DNA of 64,000 nt from Bacillus tianshenii (GCA_020524525.2 CP129018.1:2856115-2920114), one strand, 5' to 3'. Shown: positions 16,183-27,682, numbered from the stretch's first letter. The notes: a model not told the origin generated them from the letters alone. Program-made: numbers and translations.

Positions 16183-17271
16183 CTATAAAATCATATCCGC
16201 TCCAACAATGACCGACGTCAAATCCTTAGCTAAATCTACTTCATATGGAGCGACTACTTTCACATTATTCTCTTCTACAATTCGAATTACCGGACGTTCA
16301 CTAAGCCCTATATTTGGACGAACAACAATACCTTTTCTTCCGTCATTTAAATTAACTTTCAAACCAGCAGGGTAGACGACGATTGCTTTACGGAAAGCTT
16401 CTACAAATTCATATTCAAATTGTGTACCTGCTCCTGCATACAATATTTCTAACCCTTCATGAGGAAGCATTGCCTTTCGATATACTCTGTTTGTTGTAAC
16501 AGCATCGAAGACATCCGCTATCCCTATAATCCGGCTATAGAGGTGAATTTCATCACCTTTGAGTCCACGTGGATACCCGCTTCCATCAATCCGTTCATGA
16601 TGCTGATAGGCGCAATGGGCAGCCACCAATGGAACCGTAGAAATGCGTCTTAGAATTTCGAAACCATACTCACTATGCTTCTTCATTTCTTCAAACTCGT
16701 GGTCATCTAACCTGCCTGGTTTACTTAATACTTCCAAGTCAATTTGCATCTTCCCAACATCGTGAAGCATAGCACCAAGACCTATTTCTTTTAACTGCCG
16801 TGGCGTTAAATTCAGACGGGAAGCAAGCGCTAACGAGTAAATCGTAACATTTAACGAATGAGCAAAAATATAGTTATCATGCGCATATACGTCGGTCAAA
16901 AGAGAAAGGGCGTCTCCATTGTTTTGAATATCTTTGAGAATATCCTGGACTAGCGAGGAAAAGGTCTTATCTAATCCTTGCTGAACAAATATTCGCGAAA
17001 GATCTTTTCCATTATGTACGGTCTCTAGAGTACTTTTGATTGTCTGCATCGCTTTCGTTCGTGTTTCTTGCTTTAATACTTCTTTAACTTCAATACCTGC
17101 CGATTCAGGGTCATCGACATAGACTGTTGTAATCCCTCTTGCTTTCAACCGCTCAATTAACCGTTCAGTAAGCGGCACACCTTCTCCTAATAAAATCTGT
17201 CCACTTTCATTATAAATTGGCTTCTTAAGTGCAATATTCGTTTTAATTGATTCCAAGTTAACTAATCTCAT
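16183..17271 (-). CDS. HD-GYP domain protein, putative cyclic di-GMP phosphodiesterase
   Basis: 362 residues. An N-terminal region of about 110 residues precedes an HD-GYP domain (about 125-290). The metal-binding HDVGK is at 170-174 and the signature HHERIDGSGYPRGLKG starts at 224. HD-GYP domains hydrolyse cyclic di-GMP, sometimes other cyclic dinucleotides. A C-terminal beta-rich segment (KVNLNDGRKGIVVRPN) follows. There is no membrane segment or receiver domain, so the signal input is unknown. The start ATG follows AGGGGCC. It is inserted between yunB and yunC; I do not recall an HD-GYP gene at this place in B. subtilis. Confidence 0.9.
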   Translation of the reverse strand: MRLVNLESIKTNIALKKPIYNESGQILLGEGVPLTERLIERLKARGITTVYVDDPESAGIEVKEVLKQETRTKAMQTIKSTLETVHNGKDLSRIFVQQGLDKTFSSLVQDILKDIQNNGDALSLLTDVYAHDNYIFAHSLNVTIYSLALASRLNLTPRQLKEIGLGAMLHDVGKMQIDLEVLSKPGRLDDHEFEEMKKHSEYGFEILRRISTVPLVAAHCAYQHHERIDGSGYPRGLKGDEIHLYSRIIGIADVFDAVTTNRVYRKAMLPHEGLEILYAGAGTQFEYEFVEAFRKAIVVYPAGLKVNLNDGRKGIVVRPNIGLSERPVIRIVEENNVKVVAPYEVDLAKDLTSVIVGADMIL

Positions 17272-17421
17272 AACAGGCCCCTATTTATCATTTTTTTATC
17301 ATTGATTTATCCCATTACTTTACTTACTTTTTCGACATATTCCGCCTTAATTTTACCTCATTATTCATATAAAGCCAAAAAATCCTTTATTTTTGATAAA
17401 AAAGACCTGGTTTCACGTAAA

Positions 17422-17449
17422 TAAAAAGAGTGCTCTATGCGAACACTCT
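17422..17449 (-). terminator. Terminator of yunC
   Basis: 6-bp stem AGAGTG / CACTCT (17427-17432 and 17444-17449), followed by TTTTTATTT on the minus strand. It lies seven bases after the yunC stop codon. Confidence 0.75.
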
Positions 17450-17455
17450 CATCCA

Positions 17456-17758
17456 TTATAACATCTTCAGCAGGGCGTCTTTCCCTTTCATCCCCTTATG
17501 AATACCGATGTTTTCTGCTTCTATCGTGACCATTTCAAGCGGCGCCTCTAATAGCTGGTCGATTGTTCGGACTCCCACTGCTCGCCCAGCGATAATTTTC
17601 CGTTCTTTTAATTTCTCATTAAGAAGCGATACATCAAGGGCACCACACATAATATAGCCTTTCTCACTTGTTACGGCCATGAAGTTTGTTTTTGGCAAGC
17701 TAAGTGTAATAGCAGTAAAACCTTTACCTTCAATCTCAATAGGTACGACATGGATCAC
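17456..17758 (-). CDS. yunC: YunC family protein (DUF1805)
   Basis: 100-residue protein of the YunC/DUF1805 family, recognised from KGYIMCGALDVSLLNEKL and IAGRAVGVRTIDQLLEAP. Structures exist for relatives, but no function is established. The start is GTG at 17758, nine bases after AAAGGAG. It lies 65 bases after yunD on the same strand, keeping the B. subtilis order yunC-yunD-yunE-yunF, and has its own terminator. Confidence 0.9.
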   Translation of the reverse strand: MIHVVPIEIEGKGFTAITLSLPKTNFMAVTSEKGYIMCGALDVSLLNEKLKERKIIAGRAVGVRTIDQLLEAPLEMVTIEAENIGIHKGMKGKDALLKML

Positions 17759-17823
17759 TTCTAAACACTCCTTTCCCCTATTAACGTATGCAGATAATAA
17801 GGAAAAGTGTCCTAGGCAAATGC

Positions 17824-19212
17824 TTATTTATAAGTATTTTGAAGCTTCCAAGCAAGCACGTCACGTAACATCTCAGGCATATAATATGTTTTCTTATCAA
17901 TTTTAGACATTTCTGGATACAGATAGCCGAATGTAAACATATCAAGTGTAGCGATTTCATACTCTCTATCTGCCTTCACTTGCTCACCATTTAAAATGAT
18001 ATATTTCACCACAGGTGCTTCATCATTCAGCTCATCCCACTCAACAAGCAAATTATCAAAAACCATTGCTCCCATTACCTTGCCTCGAAAGCCAAGACCT
18101 TTGAATTCGAGCTCCTGCATTTCTCTTGTAAAGGCTTTTTCGATTATAGTAACTAACTCAGCACCTGTTAGTATAACTTTACACGGGTTGATTGGATGCG
18201 GACAGATCCGGTGCAAATCTTTTTTTGTTACCGACCCAACAGGAAGGTCTTGAAGAATAACACCCGCATTAAGCATCGCTGCCTCTGCTCCGACCCACTC
18301 TCTTAATCCTTGAGCAAGAAGCTTTGTACTCAATGAATCTGAAAACCATGACAACGATAAAGGCTTCTTCAAGTGAACAACTTCTTCATTGTGAAGGGAA
18401 TCAGCCTCATGCTCTAAAGAGTGAAGCAAATGCTTTGTGTCTGAAGACTCTGCTTCTTCTTCCATAGAATATGCTATAGCAGTTTTTTTGATAAGCTTTC
18501 TCTCTTTATCATCAAATGTTAAACAAATTTCGCCTGCATACTTTCCATGCTTCGCAGCAGCTGCAAGCAATGTCCCATTCATTATTTTCCCATCTTCAAA
18601 TAAATGGTGGGTATGCCCTCCCATGATAACATCAATATCGTACGCCTTCGCAATCGCTTCATCATCTTTTATACCGAGGTGAGAAAGCAGGACGATAACA
18701 TCAGCCTTCTTGTTAAGCTCTGGTAAGTAACGATCTAATTCTTGATAGGGAGATGAAATTGACCAGCCTAGTTGTTCATAAAACTTTGAGAATTTCACGG
18801 TAAGACCTATAACAGCGACTTTCATGTTGTTATTCAACGTATAAACTTGATAAGGCTTCACCCATTTCGGTCTTTCTCCGTTTTGTTCATATACATTCGC
18901 CGCAAGTACCGGAAACGTTGCTTCTTTATAAAGCTGGTCAAGCGATTCTTTTGCTAATGTAATCCCTTCATTATTCCCAAACGTGACGGCATCAAAGCCG
19001 ACTTCATTCATCAGGGTGACATTCGCTTTCCCTTTTGTTGCATCGCTGAGCCAATGAGCTCGATCCATATGGTCTCCAATATCAAAAAAGAATGCTTCTT
19101 CATTGTTTTTCTTGCGTTCTTCACGCTTACGCTTAAAGAAACCACTAACACGTGTCCACGCTGCAAAATGGCTATGTAAGTCATTTGAATGGTAAAGATA
19201 AACTTGCGACAT
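17824..19212 (-). CDS. yunD: YunD, metallophosphatase / 5'-nucleotidase family protein
   Basis: 462 residues. The N-terminal calcineurin-like metallophosphatase domain (about 1-220) has SNDLHSHF, DIGDHMDR, FGNNEG, SHLGI and GGHTHHLF. The C-terminal 5'-nucleotidase domain (about 300-440) has NAGVILQDLPVGSVTKKDLH. No signal peptide is present, so unlike secreted UshA-type enzymes this one should act in the cytosol, as B. subtilis YunD does. The exact substrate is unknown; nucleotides or related phosphate esters are likely. The ATG follows AAGGGAG. It is about 20 bases downstream of yunE. Confidence 0.92.
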   Translation of the reverse strand: MSQVYLYHSNDLHSHFAAWTRVSGFFKRKREERKKNNEEAFFFDIGDHMDRAHWLSDATKGKANVTLMNEVGFDAVTFGNNEGITLAKESLDQLYKEATFPVLAANVYEQNGERPKWVKPYQVYTLNNNMKVAVIGLTVKFSKFYEQLGWSISSPYQELDRYLPELNKKADVIVLLSHLGIKDDEAIAKAYDIDVIMGGHTHHLFEDGKIMNGTLLAAAAKHGKYAGEICLTFDDKERKLIKKTAIAYSMEEEAESSDTKHLLHSLEHEADSLHNEEVVHLKKPLSLSWFSDSLSTKLLAQGLREWVGAEAAMLNAGVILQDLPVGSVTKKDLHRICPHPINPCKVILTGAELVTIIEKAFTREMQELEFKGLGFRGKVMGAMVFDNLLVEWDELNDEAPVVKYIILNGEQVKADREYEIATLDMFTFGYLYPEMSKIDKKTYYMPEMLRDVLAWKLQNTYK

Positions 19213-19233
19213 TATCCCTACTCCCTTAACTTG

Positions 19234-20052
19234 TTAGAATGATTGATAAATGAGACGAACCCCGATAACTACCAGTACGACTCTTAGTAAAATAACAACT
19301 GAATTCCCTTGCATTTTCTTATTAATTGCAGCACCTAGTCTTCCACCGATCCATGCTCCAGGAATAAGTGATATGGCGTATAGCCATTCAATATGACCAA
19401 GCGCAATGTGTGCAGTTGAGCTAACAATTGAGGAAAGAAAAATCATCATCATTGAAGTGGCAACAGCAACATGGGGCGGGAATTGAAACAGCATCATCAT
19501 AATCGGTACCATTAAAGAACCACCGCCGATACCAAACAAGCCTGATAGCAAGCCTACAATAAACGAGACTCCCAAGCCTGTGATTGGGCTGAAGCCATAC
19601 ACATATTCTTTCCCTTGAGGATCTCGGAATCTACGGACAAACCCTTTAATTTCTTTTTCTTCAACTTGCTTCATTTTGTCCCGAAACATTAGAACAATAG
19701 CGAGAAAAATCATAAGTAAACCAAAATAAAGCTGAAATTGGTCAACATTTAAATACCGATTAATATAAGCTCCGACAATGCCGCCGGGTCCGCTTCCCGC
19801 AAAGAACAGAAAGGCACTCTTGTAGTCAACAGTCCCTTGTTTCATATAACTAAGTGTGGAGGCAAGCCCTGTAAAAATAATAACTAACAAAGAAGTCCCT
19901 ACAGCCATTTGCGGGGAGATCTCAGTTAAAATAGATGTATATGTACCAAAGAAAAGCATTGCAGGCACTAAGATGATGCCTCCCCCAAGACCTACAACAC
20001 TCCCCAAAATCCCAGCACATAACCCAATTAAAAACAACATCACCCAAGTCAA
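19234..20052 (-). CDS. yunE: YunE, TauE/SafE family sulfite exporter-like membrane protein
   Basis: 272 residues with about eight membrane helices of the TauE/SafE (DUF81) family. The duplicated motif is visible as VVGLGGGIILVP near residue 19 and LFGIGGGSLMVP near residue 173. Family members export sulfite, sulfoacetate or related C2/sulfur anions; the substrate here is unknown. The start is TTG at 20052, six bases after GGTGA. It lies between yunF and yunD on the same strand. Confidence 0.88.
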   Translation of the reverse strand: MTWVMLFLIGLCAGILGSVVGLGGGIILVPAMLFFGTYTSILTEISPQMAVGTSLLVIIFTGLASTLSYMKQGTVDYKSAFLFFAGSGPGGIVGAYINRYLNVDQFQLYFGLLMIFLAIVLMFRDKMKQVEEKEIKGFVRRFRDPQGKEYVYGFSPITGLGVSFIVGLLSGLFGIGGGSLMVPIMMMLFQFPPHVAVATSMMMIFLSSIVSSTAHIALGHIEWLYAISLIPGAWIGGRLGAAINKKMQGNSVVILLRVVLVVIGVRLIYQSF

Positions 20053-20082
20053 CGAATTTCACCAGCTTTCTTTTCTCAAAAC

Positions 20083-20931
20083 CTAATCAAACAAATCAAG
20101 TTGCCGGGGCGCAAGATCTTCATATTTAATCTCTAATAAATCAAGCATTTGCTTTGCATTATCTGCGGCATCACCGCCAGAGTTATTATTAAAGATAATA
20201 TAAATATCTTTCGTTTGCTTCTCTAATTGTTTGATCTTCTTGCACCAGTCTTTTAACTCCTCTTCATTATAACGATAAAGGTAACGAACTTCACGCCAGT
20301 TGCCTTTCGAGGGTCTGCGCCAGCCTTCTTTATTTCTGCCATGAAAACGAATAAGCGTTTTTTCTGAATCACTAGCATGCAATACAGTCGGCACACTACC
20401 CTCTCCAACTTGCGGCTCATCACACACTGTATGAATCCAGTTCTCTTTATACATAAATTGAAGCGTCTGCTCATAAAATTCTGGCTGGTACCATGTTTTG
20501 TTCCGAAACTCAAGTGCTGCAGGTACATCTCCAATCATTTCACGGCAATACCGCAAATACGTTACATGCTCTTTTGTACAATCAAACCATGGTGGAAATT
20601 GGAACAACACCATTCCTATTTTACCTGCTTGCTGCAGGGGTTGAAGAGAAAGTCGAAATGCTTCAAACATTTCCTTCTTAGAATCAAATGGAATTTCACC
20701 TCGTTGGTGACCTGTCATTCCTTGATAAGCTTTAACAACAAATTGAAAACGATCTGGTGTTTCAGCTGTCCATTTTTCCATATTTCGTTGAGGCTGCACA
20801 GCATAGAAGCTTGAATCTAATTCCACGATCGGAAAGTGAGCAGCATATTCACTTAATTTATCACGGCTTTGGATTTTGTCCGGATACAACGTATCATGGT
20901 CTCCCCAGCCTGCTAATCCAATATAAATCAT
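20083..20931 (-). CDS. yunF: YunF, DUF72 family protein
   Basis: 282 residues of the DUF72 family, a TIM-barrel protein of unknown function. Typical blocks are YIGLAGWGDHDTLYP near the N-terminus, VELDSSFYA, FVVKAYQGMTGH, LFQFPPWF, and the C-terminal YIIFNNNSGGDAADNA. The ATG at 20931 is six bases after GAGAGGT; the longer frame to 20982 has no ribosome binding site. It follows yidC after 63 bases with a hairpin between them. Confidence 0.9.
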   Translation of the reverse strand: MIYIGLAGWGDHDTLYPDKIQSRDKLSEYAAHFPIVELDSSFYAVQPQRNMEKWTAETPDRFQFVVKAYQGMTGHQRGEIPFDSKKEMFEAFRLSLQPLQQAGKIGMVLFQFPPWFDCTKEHVTYLRYCREMIGDVPAALEFRNKTWYQPEFYEQTLQFMYKENWIHTVCDEPQVGEGSVPTVLHASDSEKTLIRFHGRNKEGWRRPSKGNWREVRYLYRYNEEELKDWCKKIKQLEKQTKDIYIIFNNNSGGDAADNAKQMLDLLEIKYEDLAPRQLDLFD

Positions 20932-20955
20932 CAAACGACCTCTCTTTGATGTGTT

Positions 20956-20996
20956 TTTTAATGAAGAGAAAGAGAGCTCCAAAGGGAACTCTCTTT
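20956..20996 (-). terminator. Probable terminator of yidC
   Basis: Stem AAAGAGAG / CTCTCTTT (20969-20976 and 20989-20996) continues inward with TCC/GGA past a T-G mismatch. It overlaps the yidC stop codon. The U-rich tail on the minus strand is interrupted, so termination may be partial. Confidence 0.5.
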
Positions 20997-21750
20997 ATGC
21001 TCTGCGTAAGATAACCGTCTGTAAAATCATAAAAACATTTCCGACAATCCAATATAGCGGAAGAGCTGCAGGCATTTTAAGAGCAAAAGTAAAGATCATA
21101 ATTGGCATCATTACTTGCATTACTCTCATTTGCGGGTTCGCAGCTTCCATTTGAGCTTGTGACAGCTTCACTTGCGTAAAAGTCGTCAAAGCTGCAATAA
21201 TCGGTAAAATATGAATTGGATCTGCTTGACCTAAGCTAAACCATAAGAAATTGTGGACCGCAATTTCTTGCGTTCTTGCAATCGCATAATAGAAGGCCAT
21301 CAAAATCGGCAGCTGTACAATCATCGGCAAACAGCCACTTAATGGGTTAACACCTTCTTGTTGAAAGAGCTTCATTATCTCTTGTTGTTGCTTTGCCTGG
21401 TCATCTTTCTTTGTTTTATCATACTTTTCTTTAATCTCATCCATTTTCGGCTTCAATATCTGCATACGCTTTTGCTGCTTATACTGAGAAAGATTCAGTG
21501 GCAGCAAGAAGAAGCGAATTAACAGGGTAATAACAATAATAGCTATCCCATAGCTTCCTCCGAGAATATGAGCTGCGCCCATAATAAGACGGGAAAAGGA
21601 ATAGACAAAATAATGATTAAAAAACCCTTCCGTCTCCCCTGTAATTGGTGCTTGCGTAGAAGAACAGCCTGTTAACACTAAAACGAGAAGTACAAACCAT
21701 AAAAAATATTTTAAAGTCGGCTTGAGCGAATGAATCAACGTACGTATCAC
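20995..21750 (-). CDS. yidC: YidC/Oxa1-family membrane protein insertase (lipoprotein form)
   Basis: Inserts proteins into the membrane, alone or with SecYEG. 251 residues. The lipoprotein signal ends in VLTGC (Cys29), followed by the 60KD_IMP domain with five membrane helices. The first core helix has the positively charged groove residue in TLLIRFFLLPLN, and the cytosolic coiled hairpin is KMDEIKEKYDKTKKDDQAKQQQEIMKL. The short type resembles SpoIIIJ and YqjG. The start is GTG at 21750. Its ribosome binding site lies in a hairpin with the end of the upstream leader ORF. This is probably an inducible second insertase; the primary copy usually lies near rnpA, outside this window. Confidence 0.93.
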   Translation of the reverse strand: MIRTLIHSLKPTLKYFLWFVLLVLVLTGCSSTQAPITGETEGFFNHYFVYSFSRLIMGAAHILGGSYGIAIIVITLLIRFFLLPLNLSQYKQQKRMQILKPKMDEIKEKYDKTKKDDQAKQQQEIMKLFQQEGVNPLSGCLPMIVQLPILMAFYYAIARTQEIAVHNFLWFSLGQADPIHILPIIAALTTFTQVKLSQAQMEAANPQMRVMQVMMPIMIFTFALKMPAALPLYWIVGNVFMILQTVILRRA

Positions 21751-21758
21751 TTATAAAT

Positions 21759-21798
21759 CCTCTCCTTGTAAAATGTATTTACATTAGCTACAAGGAGA
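21759..21798 (-). promoter_or_regulatory. Hairpin sequestering the yidC ribosome binding site
   Basis: On the minus strand TCTCCTTGTA (21798-21789, codons Ser86-Pro87-Cys88 plus one base of the leader ORF) pairs perfectly over 10 bp with TACAAGGAGA (21770-21761). That arm contains the yidC ribosome binding site AAGGAGAGG. An inner 6-bp stem, TACATT/AATGTA at 21780-21785 and 21772-21777, extends it. No U-run follows, so this is not a terminator. Opening by a ribosome paused near the leader C-terminus would expose yidC. Confidence 0.82.
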
Positions 21799-22053
21799 AA
21801 AATAGTCTTCTTTATCAGGTGCCTCTTTCCGAATCAAGCACCTTAATAATGCATTCCAAATGATTTGTGGAATAAAGCCTAACCGATAAATCTGCTTAAT
21901 CAGTTGCTTTGTATCTATTTCATTTTCTTTGTACCACTTATTAGGAATTGGAAAACTTCGGTAAACATGGCCAATAAAAATCCAGCCAAACACAAGCATC
22001 GTAGTTCCCATCAGTAAGAGGGAATCCACTAATTCTATTGAAAGAATCTCCAA
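21784..22053 (-). CDS. MifM-like leader peptide upstream of yidC (candidate translation-arrest sensor)
   Basis: 89 residues. The acidic N-terminus (Glu2, Glu7, Asp10) is followed by one membrane helix (about 11-30) and a basic stretch (Arg32, Lys39, Lys42). That charge pattern suggests N-out/C-in insertion, typical of YidC clients. The C-terminal tail reads IIWNALLRCLIRKEAPDKED, then YFSPCS. Length, topology, position before yidC and the hairpin joining its last codons to the yidC ribosome binding site match B. subtilis MifM. The sequence itself appears diverged, and arrest activity is an inference. The start is TTG at 22053 with AAGGTG five bases upstream. Confidence 0.75.
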   Translation of the reverse strand: MEILSIELVDSLLLMGTTMLVFGWIFIGHVYRSFPIPNKWYKENEIDTKQLIKQIYRLGFIPQIIWNALLRCLIRKEAPDKEDYFSPCS

Positions 22054-22088
22054 ACGCTCACCTTCTTCTTACTCAAACTTATAGCTGT

Positions 22089-22097
22089 ATTGTAGCA
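22089..22097 (-). promoter_or_regulatory. Extended -10 promoter of the leader-yidC transcript
   Basis: The minus strand reads TGCTACAAT: -10 TACAAT (22089-22094) with the TGn extension. It lies about 35 bases before the leader start codon, and no good -35 is seen. It is close to the T tail of the suf terminator. Confidence 0.5.
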
Positions 22098-22112
22098 TAA
22101 GCAATCAAAAAA

Positions 22113-22152
22113 AGTATAGAAAACCCCATCTACCACAACGGGCAAATGGGGT
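22113..22152 (-). terminator. Terminator of the suf operon
   Basis: Stem ACCCCAT / ATGGGGT (22123-22129 and 22146-22152) with a long loop. On the minus strand it is followed by TTTCTATACTTTTTTTG. It lies 16 bases after the sufB stop codon. Confidence 0.75.
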
Positions 22153-22167
22153 CATGAATTTCAAATA

Positions 22168-23565
22168 TTAACCGATTGAACCTTCCATTTCGAACTTGAT
22201 TAGACGGTTCATTTCAACTGCGTATTCCATTGGAAGTTCACGGGTAAATGGCTCGATAAAGCCCATTACGATCATTTCTGTTGCTTCTTCTTCAGAAATA
22301 CCACGACTCATCAAGTAGAATAACTGCTCTTCAGATACTTTTGAAACCTTTGCTTCATGCTCAAGTGAGATATTTTCATTAAAGATCTCATTATAAGGAA
22401 TAGTATCTGATGTTGATTTGTTATCCATAATTAGCGTGTCACACTCAACATTTGCACGTGCGCCATCTGCTTTACGGCCAAAGTGTACGATACCACGATA
22501 CGTTACTTTACCACCGTGCTTAGAGATAGACTTGGATACAATTGTTGAAGATGTGTTTGGCGCTAAGTGAATCATCTTCGCACCAGCATCTTGGTGCTGA
22601 CCTTTACCTGCAAGTGCAATGGAAAGTGTCATACCACGTGCACCTTCACCCTTTAAGATGACAGCAGGATATTTCATTGTCAGCTTCGAACCGATATTAC
22701 CGTCAACCCATTCCATCGTTGCGTTTTCTTCACAAACTGTACGCTTCGTTACAAGGTTGAAAACATTGTTTGCCCAGTTTTGGATCGTTGTATAACGGCA
22801 ATATGCGTTTTTCTTAACGATGATTTCAACAACCGCACTATGAAGAGAGTTAGTTGTATACACAGGCGCTGTACAGCCTTCTACATAGTGTACAGATGAA
22901 TCTTCATCCGCAATAATTAACGTACGCTCGAACTGACCCATATTCTCAGAGTTAATTCGGAAATATGCTTGAAGTGGCGTATCTGTCTTCACACCTTTTG
23001 GTACATAGATGAATGAGCCACCTGACCATACTGCAGAGTTCAACGCAGAGAACTTATTGTCTGCTGGAGGAACAACTGTACCGAAATATTCCTTAAATAA
23101 TTCTTCATTTTCGCGAAGAGCAGAGTCTGTATCTTTGAAGATAATTCCCATCTTCTCTAAGTCTTCCTGCATGTTATGATAAACAACTTCAGACTCATAC
23201 TGTGCAGATACACCTGCTAGATACTTCTGCTCAGCTTCAGGGATACCTAGCTTATCGAAAGTTCGTTTGATTTCTTCTGGCACTTCATCCCAAGAACGCT
23301 CTGACTTCTCTGAAGGCTTCACATAGTAAGTGATTTCATCAAAGTTTAAGTCGTTTAAGTCTCCGCCCCATTGCGGCATTGGCATATTGTAGAAATGCTC
23401 TAATGATTTCATACGGAAATCAAGCATCCATTGTGGTTCTTCTTTCATTCTTGAGATTTCCTCAACGATTTCCTTCGTTAGACCGCGTTTAGAACGGAAA
23501 ATGGAAACGTCTTTATCATGGAAACCATATTTATAATCACCGATTTCAGGCATCTTTTTAGCCAT
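22168..23565 (-). CDS. sufB: Fe-S cluster assembly scaffold SufB
   Basis: Scaffold subunit of the SufBCD complex on which [Fe-S] clusters are built. 465 residues, the usual length. The C-terminal SufB/D beta-helix core includes [30 protein letters not shown], and family-typical cysteines occur ([20 protein letters not shown]). The ATG at 23565 follows AAGGAGGG; a longer frame reading into sufU (23730) has no support. It is the last gene of sufC-sufD-sufS-sufU-sufB, the standard Gram-positive order. Confidence 0.97.
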   Translation of the reverse strand: MAKKMPEIGDYKYGFHDKDVSIFRSKRGLTKEIVEEISRMKEEPQWMLDFRMKSLEHFYNMPMPQWGGDLNDLNFDEITYYVKPSEKSERSWDEVPEEIKRTFDKLGIPEAEQKYLAGVSAQYESEVVYHNMQEDLEKMGIIFKDTDSALRENEELFKEYFGTVVPPADNKFSALNSAVWSGGSFIYVPKGVKTDTPLQAYFRINSENMGQFERTLIIADEDSSVHYVEGCTAPVYTTNSLHSAVVEIIVKKNAYCRYTTIQNWANNVFNLVTKRTVCEENATMEWVDGNIGSKLTMKYPAVILKGEGARGMTLSIALAGKGQHQDAGAKMIHLAPNTSSTIVSKSISKHGGKVTYRGIVHFGRKADGARANVECDTLIMDNKSTSDTIPYNEIFNENISLEHEAKVSKVSEEQLFYLMSRGISEEEATEMIVMGFIEPFTRELPMEYAVEMNRLIKFEMEGSIG

Positions 23566-23614
23566 TATCGTTCCCTCCTTGCTTATGGTTAACTTCCTTG
23601 AGCCCGGCTTGCAA

Positions 23615-26590
<2,976 letters not shown>

Positions 26591-26608
26591 CATATTCCTC
26601 CTTACTGC

Positions 26609-27391
26609 TTACGCTTCCTGTTCAACTGTTTCGTCTTCAATACCTAGTTCTTGCTTAATCCAATCGTAGCCTTCAGCCTCAAGACGTTGAGCCAATTCTG
26701 CGCCACCGGATTTCACAACGCGACCTTGCATCATAACGTGTACTTTGTCTGGTGTAATATAGTTTAATAAGCGTTGATAGTGAGTAATGATTAAACAGCC
26801 GAAATCGTCGCTGCGCATTTCATTGATTCCTTTTGAAACAACTTTCAACGCATCAATATCAAGACCAGAATCGATTTCATCAAGGATTGCCATCTTTGGT
26901 TCAATCATCATTAATTGAAGAATCTCGTTACGTTTTTTCTCACCGCCAGAGAAACCTTCATTTAAATAACGTTGTGCCATGTTCGGATCCATATCTAAGA
27001 AATTCATCTTCTTATCCATTGTTTTAATGAATTTCATTAATTGAATTTCGTCGCCTTCTTCACGGCGAGAATTAATTGCTGAACGAAGGAAGTCAGCATT
27101 CGTTACACCACTGATTTCACTTGGATATTGCATCGCTAAGAAAAGACCTGCACGAGCACGTTCGTCAACTTCCATTTCTAGAACGTCTTCTCCATCAAGC
27201 GTTACGCTTCCTTTTGTGATTTCATATTTAGGATGGCCCATAATTGCTGAAGCCAATGTAGATTTACCTGTACCATTTGGTCCCATGATGGCATGAATCT
27301 CGCCACCTGTGATTTCTAGATTTACACCTTTTAGAATCTCCTTGCCTTCGATTTCGACATGAAGATCTTGAATTTTTAAAGTTGATGACAT
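26609..27391 (-). CDS. sufC: Fe-S cluster assembly ATPase SufC
   Basis: Soluble ABC-type ATPase that drives the SufBCD scaffold. 260 residues. Walker A is GPNGTGKST (37-45), the signature is GFSGGEKKR, Walker B is MAILDE followed by IDSGLD, and the switch histidine is in LIITHYQR. It is the first gene of the suf operon. A sigma-A promoter with a phased direct repeat lies about 40-90 bases upstream. Confidence 0.97.
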   Translation of the reverse strand: MSSTLKIQDLHVEIEGKEILKGVNLEITGGEIHAIMGPNGTGKSTLASAIMGHPKYEITKGSVTLDGEDVLEMEVDERARAGLFLAMQYPSEISGVTNADFLRSAINSRREEGDEIQLMKFIKTMDKKMNFLDMDPNMAQRYLNEGFSGGEKKRNEILQLMMIEPKMAILDEIDSGLDIDALKVVSKGINEMRSDDFGCLIITHYQRLLNYITPDKVHVMMQGRVVKSGGAELAQRLEAEGYDWIKQELGIEDETVEQEA

Positions 27392-27428
27392 AAGCCAATA
27401 CCTCCAATTTAATCCTAATTCATCTTTT

Positions 27429-27480
27429 ATTGTATACCCCTCAGATGAAAGGTCAATGTTTTATTCTCAATTTATTCTCA
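27429..27480 (-). promoter_or_regulatory. suf operon promoter with upstream phased direct repeat
   Basis: On the minus strand -35 TTGACC (27451-27456), 16-base spacer, -10 TACAAT (27429-27434). Directly upstream lie two copies of TGAGAATAAA (27480-27471 and 27469-27460) spaced 11 bases, one helical turn. The position beside the -35 suggests a regulator or an upstream promoter element. Candidates are a SufR-like or Fur-type protein; the repeat does not match the usual palindromic Fur box. Confidence 0.6.
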
Positions 27481-27682
27481 TTCTAATCTTATAACAAATA
27501 AAACTCTATATCAACCGAAAACAACATTTAAATACTTTAAAAACAAAAAAGTTTAGAAAGTCTTTTTGCACTACGATCATTATAACTTCTCTTAGTCTCT
27601 CTTCTCTAGGGAAAAGCATTCAAAAATAAAACAATTAGTACGCCGTTAAATATTTACTCAAATAAAATATTGCTACAAAACG

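Noticed and set aside
20377-20814. 145-codon plus-strand frame inside yunF
   Set aside because: Shadow of the DUF72 gene; composition (Leu/His/Cys-rich) is typical of a reversed frame.
21759-21798. Transcription terminator between the leader ORF and yidC
   Set aside because: The stem is strong but no U-run follows, and its 3' arm is the yidC ribosome binding site.
27429-27480. Fur box at the suf promoter
   Set aside because: The repeats are direct, not the inverted 7-1-7 pattern of Bacillus Fur sites.
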